DNA of 64,000 bases, from positions 992,001 to 1,056,000 of the forward strand of contig CP119311.1 of assembly GCA_029202545.1 (NCBI GenBank), given 5' to 3'. A program made the translations under genes and the position numbers. The first letter of the stretch is position 1. Each line of letters begins with the position of its first letter. The notes below the pieces were generated by a model, which saw only the letters and a list, made by a program, of their open reading frames with translations, was not told the origin of the DNA and searched no databases. Below, one piece after another: positions 34,450-42,856 of the stretch. Source of the DNA: Candidatus Pseudobacter hemicellulosilyticus (GTDB taxonomy: Bacteria > Bacteroidota > Bacteroidia > Chitinophagales > Chitinophagaceae).

Positions 34450-35409
34450 ATGAACAGGAATTTGACAGCACCTAAAATTGGTTTCCTGATCCCCCTGCTC
34501 CTGCTGTTCGTTTGCTGCAAGAGCAGGGCGGGCCAGCAACAGCAGCCAGCAACCATCACTGCCGGCAGCATAGCCACTATCCGCCTGGACAGCATCACCC
34601 TCATCAGCGACCTGGCCTTTTTATCCGCCCCCGCCCTGGAAGGCAGGGATGCCGGCTCCACCGGCAACAGTACGGCCCGCACCTATATTGCACAGCGCTT
34701 TGATTCCCTGCAGCTGGAGAAACCCGGTAATATCCGCTTTCAGTCGTTCGAATGGAACGCAGACAAAAAAGTGGTGAACGTCCTGGGAATGATCAAAGGC
34801 AGCAGTTTCCCTGATCAGTATTACGTGGTATCTGCCCACTACGACCATGTAGGCATGCATGGCGGAAAAATATATCCCGGTGCTGATGATAACGCTTCCG
34901 GCACAGCGGCCCTGCTGGCCATGGCAGCCTGGTTCAAACAACATCCGCCACAGCATACACTGCTCTTTGCCAGCTTTGACGGGGAAGAAAAAGGACTGGT
35001 AGGCTCCAGGAATTTTGTCAAAGATCCGCCCATCCCAATGGAACAGGTCCGGCTGAATATCAATATGGATATGGTGAGCCGGAACGACAGCAACCAGATC
35101 TATGCCTGCGGCAGTCATCATTATCCTTTTCTGAAACCGTTTATCGACAGCCTGCGCAAACTCAGCACCGTGAACCTGCTGGCCGGGCATGATGGCGGGC
35201 AAGGCGGGCAGCAGGACTGGACGGGCCAGTCGGATCATTTTCCTTTTCACCAGCAGCATATCCCCTTCCTTTATTTTGGGGTAGAAGATCATCCGGACTA
35301 TCACCAGCCCACTGATACCTTTGACAAGATTGATCCCGGCTTTTATTACCGGGTCTGTAATATGATCGCGGAAGCTATTCTGCTGCTGGACCGCCAGGAG
35401 AAATGGTAA
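34450..35409 (+). CDS. M28-family zinc metallopeptidase, lipoprotein
   Basis: A 319-residue exported peptidase. The ATG at 34450 gives a signal peptide with a lipobox-like end (FLIPLLLLFVCCKS), so it is probably lipid-anchored. Zinc ligands are visible in order: SAHYDHVGMH, GADDNASGTAAL, DGEEKGLVGS (catalytic and ligand Glu), NINMDMVSRND and SDHFPFHQQHIP. The family are aminopeptidases or glutaminyl cyclase-like enzymes of the cell envelope. The C-terminal part HPDYHQPTDTFDKID is the usual last metal motif. It may be co-transcribed with dusB. Confidence 0.92.
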   Translation: MNRNLTAPKIGFLIPLLLLFVCCKSRAGQQQQPATITAGSIATIRLDSITLISDLAFLSAPALEGRDAGSTGNSTARTYIAQRFDSLQLEKPGNIRFQSFEWNADKKVVNVLGMIKGSSFPDQYYVVSAHYDHVGMHGGKIYPGADDNASGTAALLAMAAWFKQHPPQHTLLFASFDGEEKGLVGSRNFVKDPPIPMEQVRLNINMDMVSRNDSNQIYACGSHHYPFLKPFIDSLRKLSTVNLLAGHDGGQGGQQDWTGQSDHFPFHQQHIPFLYFGVEDHPDYHQPTDTFDKIDPGFYYRVCNMIAEAILLLDRQEKW

Positions 35410-35432
35410 GGGTAATGAGTGGCTTCAGGCAA

Positions 35433-35954
35433 TTATCGTGGACTGACGCTCAGGAAAGCTGTCAGTCTGCGGCAGTAATCCCGGGCTCTTTTTTCTGCCA
35501 GCCAGTCTACGGTAAACAGAATGCCTGCCTGGAGCAGCAGGGTCAGGCCAAAACCCAGCCAGAAATTATTAAGTGGTTCCGCCCGGAACCAGATCACCAG
35601 GCCAGCCCCGGTTACCAGCAGTAATACTTCGGCCCATCTGTACCATTTGAAATGCCGGTTCAGCTTTTCCATCCGGGGCAACTCTTCCTGCCTCAATTGC
35701 TGCGGGTTCATATCAAAAGCATATACATTACGGATCCTGACTGCATCACTGCGCTTATAAATGGCATAGCCAGTCCATCCCTCTAACAGGCCAAGGATCA
35801 GAAGGGGCAGGGCGGCGCCCCGGGCAAAAGTTGATTTGAGCACAAAAAGCAATAGCAGGCCCATCAGCACGGTAGCCAGGCCAATCAGTAAAAACAACAA
35901 TCCCGCCTGCTTTTCAGCCAGGAAATACCGTTCAATATCGGTCTTGGTGAACAT
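35433..35954 (-). CDS. Membrane protein of unknown function, 173 aa
   Basis: I do not recognise a named family. Four hydrophobic helices are visible: LFLLIGLATVLMGLLLLFVL near residue 20, ALPLLILGLLEGWTGYAIY near 50, and a pair in the second half (VLLLVTGAGLVIWF and FGLTLLLQAGILFTVDWLA). A polar segment between helices 2 and 3 (DMNPQQLRQEELPRMEKL) would face the cytoplasm or periplasm. The C-terminus is basic (EKRARDYCRRL). It lies alone, divergent from nothing close and 23 bases from the glutathione peroxidase gene on the same strand, so a shared transcript is possible. Confidence 0.7.
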   Translation of the reverse strand: MFTKTDIERYFLAEKQAGLLFLLIGLATVLMGLLLLFVLKSTFARGAALPLLILGLLEGWTGYAIYKRSDAVRIRNVYAFDMNPQQLRQEELPRMEKLNRHFKWYRWAEVLLLVTGAGLVIWFRAEPLNNFWLGFGLTLLLQAGILFTVDWLAEKRARDYCRRLTAFLSVSPR

Positions 35955-35977
35955 AGTGATGATTTAAACTGTGAATG

Positions 35978-36568
35978 CTACTTCTCAATAGCCGTCACCA
36001 CTTCTTTGCTCAGCGGAGATATGGAAGGATCAAAATAATCCGTCAATACCCCGGATTCATTCACCAGGTATTTGGAAAAATTCCAGGAAGGCGCTTTTTC
36101 ATTCCAGCCGTTCTGCTCCTTATGGGTGAGCCACTGGAAAACAGCATGCTGGCCGCTTACGGGGATTACCCTGCTTTTTTTGACCAGGGGAAAACTGACG
36201 CCGAAATTGATCTTGCAGAATTGGGCGATACTGGCATCATCCCCTTTTTCCTGTTCCTTAAAATCATTGGCGGGAAAACCCAGGACCAGCAGTTTGCCGG
36301 CATACCGCTGCTGCAATTCCTGCAAAGCCTCGTACTGGTTGGTATAGCCACAATCGCTGGCCGTGTTCACCAGCAGTATTTTCTTCCCTTTAAATGCTTC
36401 CAGGGAAAGGGATTCCCCGTTGTTCAGCTGCACCGGGATAGCGTACAGGGGTTGCCGGGGCTGGATCCCGGCCTTATTGCTAATTATTTTAGCGTTTGCT
36501 CTGAACAATTTTGTGATGCCCATCAGTACGGGATACATCGCCTTGAGTATCTTTTGTTTACCTGTCAT
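35978..36568 (-). CDS. Glutathione/thioredoxin peroxidase (GPx family)
   Basis: A 196-residue peroxidase that reduces hydroperoxides. The peroxidatic Cys is in NTASDCGYTNQY, matching the family loop where Sec or Cys occurs. The second motif reads FPANDFKEQEKG in place of the usual FPCNQFxxQEPG, so the resolving Cys found in many bacterial GPx proteins is Ala here. WNFSKYLVN provides the catalytic Trp and Asn. The N-terminus is extended by about 40 residues and amphipathic, without a clear signal. It probably uses thioredoxin or another thiol rather than glutathione. Confidence 0.88.
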   Translation of the reverse strand: MTGKQKILKAMYPVLMGITKLFRANAKIISNKAGIQPRQPLYAIPVQLNNGESLSLEAFKGKKILLVNTASDCGYTNQYEALQELQQRYAGKLLVLGFPANDFKEQEKGDDASIAQFCKINFGVSFPLVKKSRVIPVSGQHAVFQWLTHKEQNGWNEKAPSWNFSKYLVNESGVLTDYFDPSISPLSKEVVTAIEK

Positions 36569-36698
36569 AATTATTTACTGCCTGTATGCAATATTAATGG
36601 TTTAGAGAAAATTGGCCGTTCTCAGATCTGTAACAGTAATAACATCTATTTGTTCTGCGCTCATGGTAAGCACTTATATCTTATATGCATAACCGATA

Positions 36699-38081
36699 TT
36701 ACCGGACAAACCACCTGAAGAGCCATAACTTCCCTTTAAAGGGCGGATACTTCATGGACGGATCAAACCAGGCAGGTGTTTTCAGGATGGATTTATGGTG
36801 ACTGAAGGTATCAAAACTATTGCGGCCATGATAGGCGCCTATCCCGCTACGCCCACTGCCCCCAAAGGGAAGGTAGGGGTTGGTAGCATGCCAGCTTGTA
36901 TTGTTCACACAACCGCCGCCAAAAGCAATGCCGGTCATCCATTCCTTTTCTTTCTGCCAGCTGCCGGTAAATACGTAGAGCGCCAGCGGATGCGGATGCC
37001 GCAGTACAATTTCCCGGGCTTCCTGCATGGTTTGAAAGCTAAGGATGGGCAGGATGGGACCAAAGATCTCCTCCTGCAATAAACCTGCATCGGCAGGCAG
37101 CTGCTCTATCAACGTAGGCTCTATAAACAATTGATCGCGGTTACGGCGGCCGCCATGGATAATGGTACCCTGTTGCAAATAGCTGTCCAGCCGGTCGAAC
37201 TGGCGGGTATTGATGATCCGGCCAAAGTTCTCATGGGTGGCAGGATCATCGGAATAAAATTGTCTGATGTTAGCCTGCAGGGCTTTGATCAGGGCATCTT
37301 TTTTACTGGCATGCACCAGGACATAGTCGGGCGCAATGCACATCTGACCGGCATTGGAGAATTTGGTAACGGCAATCCGCCGGGCAGCTACTTTTATATT
37401 GGCATCTGCTTCCACAATACAGGGGCTTTTACCCCCCAATTCCAGGGTAACAGGTATCAGTTGTTCGGCAGCCATGCCGTAAATCAGCTTTCCCACCTGT
37501 GCATTACCGGTATAGAATATATGGTCGAACCGGAAAGCCTTTACCAGGGGCGGCACAACAGCAGCCCCCTCCCCTTCTACAAAATGGATATACTGGTTAG
37601 GAAAGAATTCATTGAGCAGTTCTCTGATCACTGCGGCAGTAGCAGGAGCATGTTCACTGGGTTTCAGCACCACGCAATTGCCCGCAGCAATAGCACCTAC
37701 CAGGGGAGCCATCAGCAGCTGGAAAGGATAGTTCCAGGCGCCTATGATCAACACTACGCCTACTGGTTCGGGTAAGACAAAACTACTGGAAGGAAAATTG
37801 AGCAGATTGGTAGGGACCTTGACCGGTTTCATCCAGCGACGCAGCCGGCGCAGGGCGATATTGATCTCACTCAGGACAAAGCCGGTCTCAGTGACCCAGC
37901 TTTCTTCCGGACTTTTTTTAAGATCCTGGTACAAAGCCTGGTGCAGCGGCTTTTCATATTTGATCAATGCCTTTTTCAGCTGCTTCAATTGCTTGTGCCG
38001 AAAAGCATAGGGACGGGTGACACCACTGTCAAAATAACGACGGGATGGGCCCAACAATTCTTCCATTGTTCCTTCCTGCAT
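36699..38081 (-). CDS. Aldehyde dehydrogenase (class 3-like)
   Basis: A 460-residue NAD(P)-dependent enzyme that oxidises aldehydes to acids. The cofactor-binding segment is IGAWNYPFQLLMAPL, the general base is in TLELGGKSPC, and the catalytic Cys is in NAGQMCIAPDY. The lack of an N-terminal extension and the sequence HGRNSFDTFSHHKSIL near the C-terminus resemble the class 3/fatty aldehyde group. A hydrophobic C-terminal tail like that of mammalian ALDH3A2 is absent; the chain ends KLWLFRWFVR. The substrate is likely a medium or long aldehyde, by family only. Confidence 0.92.
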   Translation of the reverse strand: MQEGTMEELLGPSRRYFDSGVTRPYAFRHKQLKQLKKALIKYEKPLHQALYQDLKKSPEESWVTETGFVLSEINIALRRLRRWMKPVKVPTNLLNFPSSSFVLPEPVGVVLIIGAWNYPFQLLMAPLVGAIAAGNCVVLKPSEHAPATAAVIRELLNEFFPNQYIHFVEGEGAAVVPPLVKAFRFDHIFYTGNAQVGKLIYGMAAEQLIPVTLELGGKSPCIVEADANIKVAARRIAVTKFSNAGQMCIAPDYVLVHASKKDALIKALQANIRQFYSDDPATHENFGRIINTRQFDRLDSYLQQGTIIHGGRRNRDQLFIEPTLIEQLPADAGLLQEEIFGPILPILSFQTMQEAREIVLRHPHPLALYVFTGSWQKEKEWMTGIAFGGGCVNNTSWHATNPYLPFGGSGRSGIGAYHGRNSFDTFSHHKSILKTPAWFDPSMKYPPFKGKLWLFRWFVR

Positions 38082-38145
38082 GCGTTCTACTATTTTTTCC
38101 GATACTGTAAGTTAGTTATTTTTTACAGCAGGCCCCGTTAAGAGC

Positions 38146-38165
38146 AAAGCGTAAAAACACGCTTT
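38146..38165. other. Perfect inverted repeat between glycerate kinase and aldehyde dehydrogenase
   Basis: AAAGCGT (38146-38152) and ACGCTTT (38159-38165) form a 7-bp stem with loop AAAAAC. No T-run follows on the minus strand, so it is at best a weak terminator for the glycerate kinase gene 18 bases upstream. Confidence 0.35.
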
Positions 38166-38183
38166 ATTGCTGTTTGTAGCTTG

Positions 38184-39332
38184 TTATGGGAGTTGCTTCC
38201 CGTTAGCCGCCAGCAGGTTGCCCAGGCTCCTGGCAGTACGGACCAGGTTTTCCCTGGTATTTGGCAGCGCCTCACTTAAGGGCTGTGGTTCATGACCAAT
38301 AGGCAGCAGGACAGGGAACCAGGCTTCCAGGGTAAGATCTCTTTCAAGAGGCAGTTTGCCCGCCAGTCCCACCAGCGGTATGCCACGATCCTTAGCTCTT
38401 CGGGCTACCCCGAACGGCGCCTTGCCTTGTAAGGTCTGCACATCAATACTGCCTTCCCCGGTGATCACCAGCTGGGCGGCAGCCAGCACTTCATTGAACC
38501 CGGTCCTGTCCAGGAACTGGTCAGTCCCGTTCACCAGTGAAGCCTGCAAAAGAGCAGCCAGCCCGGCAGCAGTGCCACCGGCTGCGCCGCCATGTCGCCA
38601 CTGCGTCATATCTTTTCCCGTCTGTTGTTGCACTACTGTGGCCAGCCGGCCCAACGCTGCTTCCAGTACCTGCACCATTTCCGGCGTAGCGCCTTTCTGT
38701 GGTCCAAAAACAGCGGCTGCACCAGAAGGCCCCAGCAGGGGATTGTCCACATCACAGAGAATAGTGAACTGGCATGCTGCTATTCGGTTATTTATATTTG
38801 TTATATCTATACTGGCCAGTTGCAGCAGTGCAACCGGTTCATCGGGCAAGGGTTGTCCCTGCTGATCCAGGAATTGAACACCTAATGCCCGTAACAGGCC
38901 GGTAGCTCCATCCACAGTGGCGCTGCCGCCAATACACAACAGGATCTGCCGGGCGCCCAGGTCCAGGGCCTGCCTGATCAGCTGGCCTGTTCCATAGGAG
39001 CTGGCGCGTAAAGGGTCCAGTCCGGAGGGATGCAACAGGCGCAGGCCGGAAGCATGGGCCATTTCTATGATGGCCGTACGGGTATCAGCCAGCCAGCCGA
39101 AAGCTGCCTGAACAGGACTGCCCAAGGGCCCCTGTACGGTGGCGGTCAGTTGCGTGGCCCGCAGGTGCTGCACCGGGAGATCACCGGTACCATCACCACC
39201 ATCCCCGATGGGAAAGGGCTGACAGGTACAGGAACACTGGCTTTGCAACAATCCTTCACAGATAGCATCTGCCGCTGCGGTGGCGGGCAGGCTGTTCTTA
39301 AATGCGTTGGGGGCTACAAGGATATGCATCAT
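38184..39332 (-). CDS. Glycerate kinase (GarK/GlxK type)
   Basis: A 382-residue member of the two-domain glycerate kinase family that phosphorylates D-glycerate, usually to 2-phosphoglycerate. The N-terminus MMHILVAPNAFKNSLPA carries the family motif, followed by PIGDGGDGTGDL and LCIGGSATVDGATG. The C-terminal domain has GSIDVQTLQGKAPFGVARRA. It ends as expected. The GntP-type permease gene lies four bases upstream on the same strand, which argues that the pair imports and phosphorylates glycerate or a related sugar acid. Confidence 0.93.
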   Translation of the reverse strand: MMHILVAPNAFKNSLPATAAADAICEGLLQSQCSCTCQPFPIGDGGDGTGDLPVQHLRATQLTATVQGPLGSPVQAAFGWLADTRTAIIEMAHASGLRLLHPSGLDPLRASSYGTGQLIRQALDLGARQILLCIGGSATVDGATGLLRALGVQFLDQQGQPLPDEPVALLQLASIDITNINNRIAACQFTILCDVDNPLLGPSGAAAVFGPQKGATPEMVQVLEAALGRLATVVQQQTGKDMTQWRHGGAAGGTAAGLAALLQASLVNGTDQFLDRTGFNEVLAAAQLVITGEGSIDVQTLQGKAPFGVARRAKDRGIPLVGLAGKLPLERDLTLEAWFPVLLPIGHEPQPLSEALPNTRENLVRTARSLGNLLAANGKQLP

Positions 39333-39336
39333 TGGT

Positions 39337-40665
39337 TCAGGCTAAAATGAAAGAAAGCAGGTAAACGGTCAGCAGGGTTACCAGGCCCATCCACAGGGTG
39401 GCTACAGAATACACCCGCAGCATAGTGCGCATATCAAGGCCGGAGAATTTGGCAATCACCCAGAAATAGGCGTCATTGGCATGCGAGATCATCATGGAGC
39501 CGGCGCCCATGGACAGGACGCAGAGCAGCCGCCCGTTCTCGCTGTCCAGTCCGAGGGCTGGCAGCAGCGGCAATATAATGGAGGCCGCAGTAATAATAGC
39601 CACGGTGGAAGAGCCCTGTGCGGTTTTCAGGATAAAGGTGAGCAGGAAAGGGAAGAAAAGGCCCAGGCTGCCCAGTGACAGCTGCTCGCCAAAATGCTGT
39701 CCAAGATGGGTAGCGGCCAGCACGGCTCCAAAGGCGCCGCCAGCGCCAATGATCACCAGGATACCACCGGCTTTTTCTGCACTTTCTGTCAGCAACCTGC
39801 CGGTTGTTTCCCGGTCCCAGTTCCTGCCTGCTGCAAAGGCCAGCAGGATGCCTACGGAAAGGGCGATAGCCGGTTCACCCAGGACAGCAAAGAGCTGCTG
39901 CCAAAAGCCGGCGGCTTTCTCCACTACCAGGAATGAGTTAACAGCAATCAGGACAATAGGCACTATCACCGGGAGAAAGGCCTGTAATGGTGACGGCAGC
40001 ACTGCCTGGCTGGTTGGCTCTTCCTTATCCGTTACCTGTATAACCGGGATCTTTTTACCGGCATAACGGGCCCACCAGTATCCTGCCAGCATGCCCGGCA
40101 CAGCTACGCCGATACCGATAGCAATGAGCCTGCCAAAGTCCACGCCAATAGTGCCTGCCGCGGCAGCTGCGCCCGGATGGGGCGGCAGCAGGCAGTGGAC
40201 CGTATAAAGACCGGTGGCTAATGATACGGCCATGATGGCCACAGATATGCCTGTACGCTTTGCCAGCGATTGGTTCAACCCACTTAATACAATATAGCCG
40301 GAATCACAAAAGATAGGCAGGCCTACAATAAACCCTGTAAGGCTCATAGCCAGCGGTGCATTCTTTTCCCCTGTTCTTTTCAGGATATAAGCAGCCATTA
40401 CCCGGGTGCTGCCGGTATGCTCCAGTAAAACACCCAGGGTGGTTCCCAGCACAATGATCAGCCCCAGGGAACGCATGATATGACCAAAACCTTCTTTGAC
40501 CGCAGCTACAATTTCCGGTACGGGCATTTGTACCCCCAGCCCAACCAGGAAAGAGGCCAGGAGTAAAGCAAAAAAAGCATGTACGCGGTAACGGGCTGTC
40601 AGCAGTACAATAAGACCAATGCCTGCCAGCAGGCAGATCAGTACTTGGGTAAATGATGTTGACAT
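39337..40665 (-). CDS. GntP-family sugar-acid:H+ symporter
   Basis: A 442-residue inner-membrane permease with about twelve to fourteen hydrophobic helices. Family landmarks are GFGHIMRSLGLIIVLGTTLG, the substrate loop GLPIFCDSGYIVL and MGAGSMMISHANDAYFWV near the C-terminus. GntP proteins carry gluconate, but their partner genes decide the substrate. Here the glycerate kinase gene follows by four bases, so D-glycerate is the better guess. No regulator gene for the pair is seen nearby. Confidence 0.92.
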   Translation of the reverse strand: MSTSFTQVLICLLAGIGLIVLLTARYRVHAFFALLLASFLVGLGVQMPVPEIVAAVKEGFGHIMRSLGLIIVLGTTLGVLLEHTGSTRVMAAYILKRTGEKNAPLAMSLTGFIVGLPIFCDSGYIVLSGLNQSLAKRTGISVAIMAVSLATGLYTVHCLLPPHPGAAAAAGTIGVDFGRLIAIGIGVAVPGMLAGYWWARYAGKKIPVIQVTDKEEPTSQAVLPSPLQAFLPVIVPIVLIAVNSFLVVEKAAGFWQQLFAVLGEPAIALSVGILLAFAAGRNWDRETTGRLLTESAEKAGGILVIIGAGGAFGAVLAATHLGQHFGEQLSLGSLGLFFPFLLTFILKTAQGSSTVAIITAASIILPLLPALGLDSENGRLLCVLSMGAGSMMISHANDAYFWVIAKFSGLDMRTMLRVYSVATLWMGLVTLLTVYLLSFILA

Positions 40666-40858
40666 CCGGATTCTTTAGAAAAAGATAGGTATAAAACAGC
40701 AGGCAGCCAATTTGTGGAATTTTGGCCACAGCTTTCAAGACTGCCGGAGTCCTGTTAACCAGCGTAAACACATGATAGGAAAGGGTTGCGCTCAGCGCCT
40801 GGTAAAAGAGCGGGTATCAGCGATGGTTTTTGCTTATAGACTAATAAAAACACAGGAT

Positions 40859-41185
40859 ATGAAAAACAAATCCTTCTTAGTGGTTTGCCTGCTGCTGGTA
40901 CTGACCAGCACCATACAGGCAATGCCTTCCGACAAAGCAGCACTCCATGAACGGATAACCCGCATGACGGATGCAGAAAAAATGGCCAGACTGGAAACTA
41001 TCAAAGCCAGGGTAGAGACCATCAGGGATATGGACAGGTCAATGCTTTCCCGCGCTGAGCGCAAGGAACTGCGTAAAGAGGTCCGCTCACTGAACCAGGA
41101 AGCCAGAGCCGTTGGAAGAGGAGGGGTATATATTTCCTTAGGGGGTATTTTGCTGATCATTCTGATCCTGATCCTTATCCTGTAA
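40859..41185 (+). CDS. Small secreted protein with hydrophobic C-terminal tail, 108 aa
   Basis: The ATG at 40859 begins a signal peptide (MKNKSFLVVCLLLVLTSTIQA); upstream in-frame codons from 40712 do not read as protein. The mature middle is a charged helix rich in Arg, Glu and Met (ERITRMTDAEKMARLETIKA) with coiled-coil character. The C-terminus is GGVYISLGGILLIILILILIL, a single hydrophobic helix made almost only of Ile and Leu after a glycine patch. The protein would be anchored by its tail and face the periplasm. Similar small proteins are common in Chitinophagaceae; no function is known to me. Confidence 0.72.
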   Translation: MKNKSFLVVCLLLVLTSTIQAMPSDKAALHERITRMTDAEKMARLETIKARVETIRDMDRSMLSRAERKELRKEVRSLNQEARAVGRGGVYISLGGILLIILILILIL

Positions 41186-41195
41186 GGCATATTGA

Positions 41196-41525
41196 TCAGG
41201 CACCAGCAGCGGGCAAAGGCATTACTTTGCCCTTTTTATTTTTATTCTTGCGGGTGTTCTTCCCGTCTTGCAACAGGAAGGCTGCTTCAATCAGCATTTC
41301 AATATTCTTACAAAAGAACAGGAGATTACTGCGGTCCCGGCCATTCTGGTATACCTCGTTGTCCGTGGTAAGCCCAACCTGCATCCATTCCCAGAGGATC
41401 TCCCGCAGATCATCCAGGTGATACCAGGTAAAAAAGTCCCGGAGAATGGCGCCGGGATCCTGCCGCTGTTTTTCGGTTAATCGTATGGGTTGATTAAACC
41501 ATTCAGTACGCTGATACTTCTTCAT
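41196..41525 (-). CDS. Hypothetical protein, 109 aa
   Basis: A short soluble protein with no recognisable domain. The first 90 residues are mostly helical and rich in aromatic residues (ILRDFFTWYHLDDLREILWEWMQVGL, in two helices; NLLFFCKNIEMLIEAAFLL). The last 20 residues are a basic, Lys/Asn-rich tail (GKNTRKNKNKKGKVMPLP). Such proteins occur in other Chitinophagaceae beside accessory genes, to my recollection, but I cannot name a role. It is convergent with the tail-anchored protein gene (10 bases) and divergent from the XRE regulator gene across a palindrome-rich spacer. Confidence 0.62.
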   Translation of the reverse strand: MKKYQRTEWFNQPIRLTEKQRQDPGAILRDFFTWYHLDDLREILWEWMQVGLTTDNEVYQNGRDRSNLLFFCKNIEMLIEAAFLLQDGKNTRKNKNKKGKVMPLPAAGA

Positions 41526-41564
41526 TGTTTACTATTTAAAAGTTAAAAAAGACAAAGATCTGCA

Positions 41565-41588
41565 CACTAAATAATTGCTTATTTAGTG
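41565..41588. promoter_or_regulatory. Palindromic operator candidate 1
   Basis: CACTAAATAA-TTGC-TTATTTAGTG is a perfect 10-bp inverted repeat with a 4-base centre. It lies 40 bases before the start of the leftward 109-residue gene, where its promoter would be expected. Confidence 0.55.
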
Positions 41589-41590
41589 TA

Positions 41591-41625
41591 TTAATAACGG
41601 TTATTAACAAGCTATTGTTAATAAC
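41591..41625. promoter_or_regulatory. Overlapping palindromic operator candidates 2 and 3
   Basis: TTAATAAC-G-GTTATTAA (41591-41607) and GTTATTAACAA-GCTA-TTGTTAATAAC (41600-41625) are both perfect and share the half-site GTTATTAA at 41600-41607. Three half-sites in alternating orientation suggest cooperative binding of a dimeric regulator. The XRE protein encoded at 41737 is the obvious candidate. Confidence 0.6.
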
Positions 41626-41671
41626 AGGGATGGATGCGCTAAATCTTCGTCTTTTTCTTTTAAACAGATAA

Positions 41672-41689
41672 CGTATATTCGTATACGAA
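41672..41689. promoter_or_regulatory. Palindromic operator candidate 4
   Basis: TTCGTATACGAA (41678-41689) is a perfect 12-bp palindrome overlapping CGTATA-TTCG-TATACG (41672-41687). It lies 48 bases before the XRE gene and would cover its promoter. TATATTCG at 41674 is one base from the -7 consensus. Confidence 0.55.
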
Positions 41690-41736
41690 AATAGGCAAAC
41701 AAACTGAATTACCAATTTATTTAGTAAAATTAATTT

Positions 41737-42099
41737 ATGTTTAGCAAAAATTTAGTTTGCCATTTGGGGAAGAATTTGAGGTTTTTGAGACTTCGGCAGT
41801 CCTTGCGGCAGGAGGAACTGCAAATTCAGTTCAATTTATCCCGCGGCGCCTGGTCAGATTACGAGAAGGCCAGTTCAACGCCCAATCTCAGCGGTTTGCT
41901 CGATATCGCCGCATTTTTTAAGATCAGCCTCGACGAACTCATTTTGCGCGACCTGGAACGCGAAGCCCGTAAAAAGAGGCATAGCCCCTTCCAGTTTGAT
42001 GGAACGGTTGAAGTGGATAAATGGGAGTTTGAATATATCCGGCGGGAGCTGGAGCGACTGCTGGTGGAAATTGATACGCTGAAGAAAAAAATGGCGTAA
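41737..42099 (+). CDS. XRE-family transcriptional regulator
   Basis: A 120-residue DNA-binding protein. The HTH_3 fold covers residues 11-68 (LGKNLRFLRLRQSLRQEELQ, FNLSRGAWSDYEKASSTPNL, LLDIAAFFKISLDELI). The last 30 residues form a charged heptad-like helix (FEYIRRELERLLVEIDTLKKKMA), suited for dimer or higher-order contact. Four perfect palindromes lie in the 211-base AT-rich spacer before it, so autoregulation and control of the divergent 109-residue gene are likely. No toxin, phage or recombinase gene adjoins. Confidence 0.87.
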   Translation: MFSKNLVCHLGKNLRFLRLRQSLRQEELQIQFNLSRGAWSDYEKASSTPNLSGLLDIAAFFKISLDELILRDLEREARKKRHSPFQFDGTVEVDKWEFEYIRRELERLLVEIDTLKKKMA

Positions 42100-42126
42100 C
42101 TATAGTCTGGCAGCATTTCTTGTCAG

Positions 42127-42148
42127 CAGACAGCTACCGGTCTGTTTT
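42127..42148 (+). terminator. Weak hairpin after the XRE gene
   Basis: CAGAC (42127-42131) and GTCTG (42140-42144) flank an 8-base loop and are followed by TTTT. It starts 27 bases after the stop codon. The stem is only five bp, so support is low. Confidence 0.35.
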
Positions 42149-42247
42149 ACCTTTCAACTAAAAATAGGATTTGGAAATCGTGTAACCGCCAGTTGCTATT
42201 GTACAAACCTCATCGTAAAATAATACACCGGTTGTATCTTCACAGCC

Positions 42248-42685
42248 ATGACAGATGAACATTTCATGTCCCAGGCATTACGGGAAGCCCGTGCAGCCTA
42301 TGACGAAGGGGAAATTCCTGTAGGCGCAGTGGTAGTTTTACAGAACAGGATCATTGCCCGCGGGCATAACCAGGTGGAGCGTTTGAAAGATCCAACCGCC
42401 CATGCCGAGATCATTGCATTGACTTCCGCCTTTAATTATCTCGGCGCCAAATACCTGCCCGAAGCCAGTATTTATATCACGGTAGAACCCTGCCTGATGT
42501 GCGCCGGCGCCCTTTACTGGAGTAAGATCAGCAGGATTGTCTGGGGTGCTGAAGATGAAAAGAACGGCCATAAACGGGTAACCGGCCCCAACTGGCCCTT
42601 TCATCCCAAAACAGAAGTGGTCAAAGGCATTCTCAAAGAAGAATGTGCCGAACTGATGAAGAATTTCTTCCGCGATAGACGCTAA
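42248..42685 (+). CDS. tadA: tRNA adenosine(34) deaminase
   Basis: A 145-residue zinc deaminase that makes inosine at the wobble position of tRNA-Arg(ACG). The zinc site is complete: HAE (His52, catalytic Glu54) and PCLMC (Cys82, Cys85). EIPVGAVVV near residue 22 and GAEDEKNGH are typical of TadA. Length is slightly under the E. coli enzyme. Related guanine and cytosine deaminases share the fold, but the GALYWSKISRIVWGA segment fits TadA best. The gene appears monocistronic. Confidence 0.9.
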   Translation: MTDEHFMSQALREARAAYDEGEIPVGAVVVLQNRIIARGHNQVERLKDPTAHAEIIALTSAFNYLGAKYLPEASIYITVEPCLMCAGALYWSKISRIVWGAEDEKNGHKRVTGPNWPFHPKTEVVKGILKEECAELMKNFFRDRR

Positions 42686-42856
42686 GAAAAAATCCCCGTC
42701 AGATCTATAGCGCTATCCGGCGCCAAAAAGGGGTGCCGCCCGTCCAGCCGTTGACAACCCAGTGTTAATAGTAGATGGTATTGACCGCAGGGACTAACCC
42801 ATTTGCGGCGACAGGTTGATAACAACTGAACAGACGGCAAAACACCGACAGTTTTT

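Noticed and set aside
41526..41736. Origin of replication in the palindrome-rich AT stretch
   Set aside because: There are no DnaA-box clusters (TTATCCACA or close) and no dnaA or dnaN beside it. An operator array is the simpler explanation.
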